In this document: piece after piece, positions 63,701 through 64,000 of the stretch
Layout of the letters: each line of letters opens with the position of its first letter
Numbering within the stretch: the first letter of the stretch is position 1
Assembly: GCF_963378095.1 (NCBI RefSeq)
Contig: NZ_OY726397.1
Span: 1,922,001-1,986,000, forward strand
Source: Mycolicibacterium sp. MU0053
GTDB lineage: Bacteria > Actinomycetota > Actinomycetes > Mycobacteriales > Mycobacteriaceae
Direction of reading: 5' to 3'
Length of the DNA: 64,000 bases
Made by a program: the position numbers and the translations under genes
Notes under the pieces: model-generated
Seen by the model: only the letters and a program-made list of their open reading frames with translations
What the model was told of the DNA's origin: nothing
Database searches by the model: none

Positions 63701-64000
63701 ACTGCACCCCGAAAACCTGCGCGTGGGTGTGTACGAGGCGCTATGCAGACGAACCGAATGGATGTCCTCGGCGTGGTCACCCAATTTCGCGCAGCAGGCG
63801 GTATTCGTGGTGAACCCGATCAAACGGGCCTCACCGCTCGCACACGAGGCGATCACACTGCGCATCGACCGGCTCCGCGGCATCGACGTCTCCGAAAATC
63901 CCTGGATGCTGATGTCCGTGGAGTCGCTGACGCTGGCCTTCCTTGCCAGGCTCGAAGCCTACAGACGAATCGAGGGGCGGTACCTGAACTCTGGCCTCCT
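60741..64000 (+). CDS. Very large protein of unknown function (runs off the window)
   Basis: Starts at ATG 60741 with GGGGAGAACGTT upstream and stays open to the window end: at least 1086 codons without a stop. Residues 1-250 are helical and charged, with LMILVGHASLAYDQGAYWESFWEELGI and SSRKYVMMFALHAGIPVHCL. The middle (about 270-760) is beta-rich with repeated short acidic segments, like a series of Ig-like or beta-sandwich domains (RPGFTYLIDDDEVVLTLPTP, VPVSGGLSTCTAVIASEGLAV). The last 250 residues are helical again. No membrane helix, signal peptide, Walker motif or nuclease motif is visible so far. I do not recognise the family. Further genes of the same operon may follow outside the window. 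Confidence 0.85.
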   Translation, partial: MSLTDWMSDADYEWRTRLQSYNLVIEANFTVDEVREAQSKYGTAARHLLNQGVSHRKIINRYPALTLMILVGHASLAYDQGAYWESFWEELGIGRDAEFEVEIRRSVVDLLDKFSLARFPDIERESSRKYVMMFALHAGIPVHCLRDLLVLINEHITQGRPATGAALMEWLQEPGKEHRASTLDVPVRNFLLNGAEFAADILDRIIEFIEVATADPQFFERHLDSSTTGLPSVLLEELIEQLKTKPLHFERKRLATVSGLRPGFTYLIDDDEVVLTLPTPQADADVPWRVSLDGHVREVLVARRWGGEASTAAARAPVSEPIREAIISHPALAAATALPLVVQSDPLLTFDQNGRWIARGDGLKDCVWAIYPEDHQLVDSRTLRQVESQDSGRPAGWHGWRSAFVDLDGVDALQLLKDETPIGTSRWVRKDARPRFELGPVIPATVTLDGRTVYGRRPWVLLPATRTDSPPTWTVRVRPLGESEWIVDEAWLGEEVETCVDPFDDVEEPQLGLFEILVTGPMGSDARCVAFLAEGVEATFEPAIRVPVSGGLSTCTAVIASEGLAVTPGGPVEFGARDIEVELELGSGHAAGQILLKPLHVEIRSGEVGVPIAWRMTADVCDPDDFTQDRFVAIRAPGVERVQFAYFSELGDLLQLDSTPRRRQGDVFESRTQQFADTVRSHPSGRIVATLHTEVGPIEVTVLRAQPRRLATAVSLNDTALEFVDAAALDDMAVFVWSTTAPWRAAEVLPIVDGKATLPEHLVDAGELRCQLFIDDPWVLIDPPTIPPETAFRVEQPGWRKDGTRDQVELSHYLGGPCSAHVEVGVMPEVWAALARLHADGTSERFAGLIKLLVGAPRKALECLGDSTIPAGEKMAMLIRSELVNHNFSAKQTLNELHSHPWFGCMVELADLPSLYNRRDEVRVERAETLAYLQDRGGAVLTELLQTGKATRFHDASFDTRVMEMSFVPRNRVEAKLREIQQVPRAQLHPENLRVGVYEALCRRTEWMSSAWSPNFAQQAVFVVNPIKRASPLAHEAITLRIDRLRGIDVSENPWMLMSVESLTLAFLARLEAYRRIEGRYLNSGL

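Overview
The window looks like a fast-growing Mycobacterium (Mycolicibacterium) chromosome. The DNA is GC-rich with dense, often 4-bp-overlapping genes. Many products resemble proteins I know from M. tuberculosis: the Rv0805-type cAMP phosphodiesterase next to a CpsY/Stealth protein, DesA3, FadD35, an EthR-like regulator and PknH-type kinases. All assignments come from reading sequence and recalled family motifs; no search was run.

Layout. 1-8506: end of TldD, PmbA/TldE, cAMP phosphodiesterase, Stealth protein, threonine aldolase with a TetR regulator, and a divergent DmpA-like peptidase plus amino acid permease. 8599-13216: a tRNA with a CAU anticodon carrying a 4.6-kb integrated element, bounded by 42/41-bp copies of the tRNA 3' end. 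It holds a multiply frameshifted tyrosine integrase, a poly-Thr/poly-Pro membrane protein, a DUF1508 protein, an Excalibur protein and hypotheticals. 13292-15900: alpha/beta hydrolase and a hipBA toxin-antitoxin module with paired operator-like boxes. 15969-23885: a catabolic cluster with a zinc alcohol dehydrogenase, an internally deleted second dehydrogenase, an EthR-like TetR, two acyl-CoA synthetases and a Baeyer-Villiger monooxygenase. Matching promoter motifs suggest shared control. 24088-31028: secreted phosphodiesterase-like protein, NYN-LOTUS protein, DesA3-like desaturase, zinc-ribbon SDR and topoisomerase IB.

31044-40514 is one long minus-strand transcription unit: GntR regulator with its operator, a five-gene Liv-type ABC importer, a three-domain RidA protein, an aldehyde dehydrogenase, a crotonase-like protein and a small conserved protein. 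It probably imports and degrades an amide- or amino-containing small molecule. 40779-46316 holds jetA, jetB and jetC of a Wadjet-type SMC plasmid-defence system. No jetD nuclease gene follows. Related long palindromes (40656-40722 and 46660-46735) lie on both sides.

46844-50432 encodes a three-subunit molybdenum hydroxylase (PaoABC/YagTSR type). 50529-56907 carries three paralogous transmembrane Ser/Thr kinases with different extracellular domains, plus a Tat-lipoprotein amidase. 57049-59805 is a gene of about 419 codons cut by an intact IS256-family element with 24-bp terminal inverted repeats and a perfect 9-bp target duplication; removing it restores the frame exactly. After about 0.9 kb of weakly coding DNA, a very large unrecognised gene starts at 60741 and is still open at the window end.

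Best candidates for unusual biology: the jetD-less Wadjet locus with its flanking structured repeats, the tRNA-integrated islet, the IS-interrupted gene facing the giant unknown gene, the triple RidA fusion and the three-kinase cluster.
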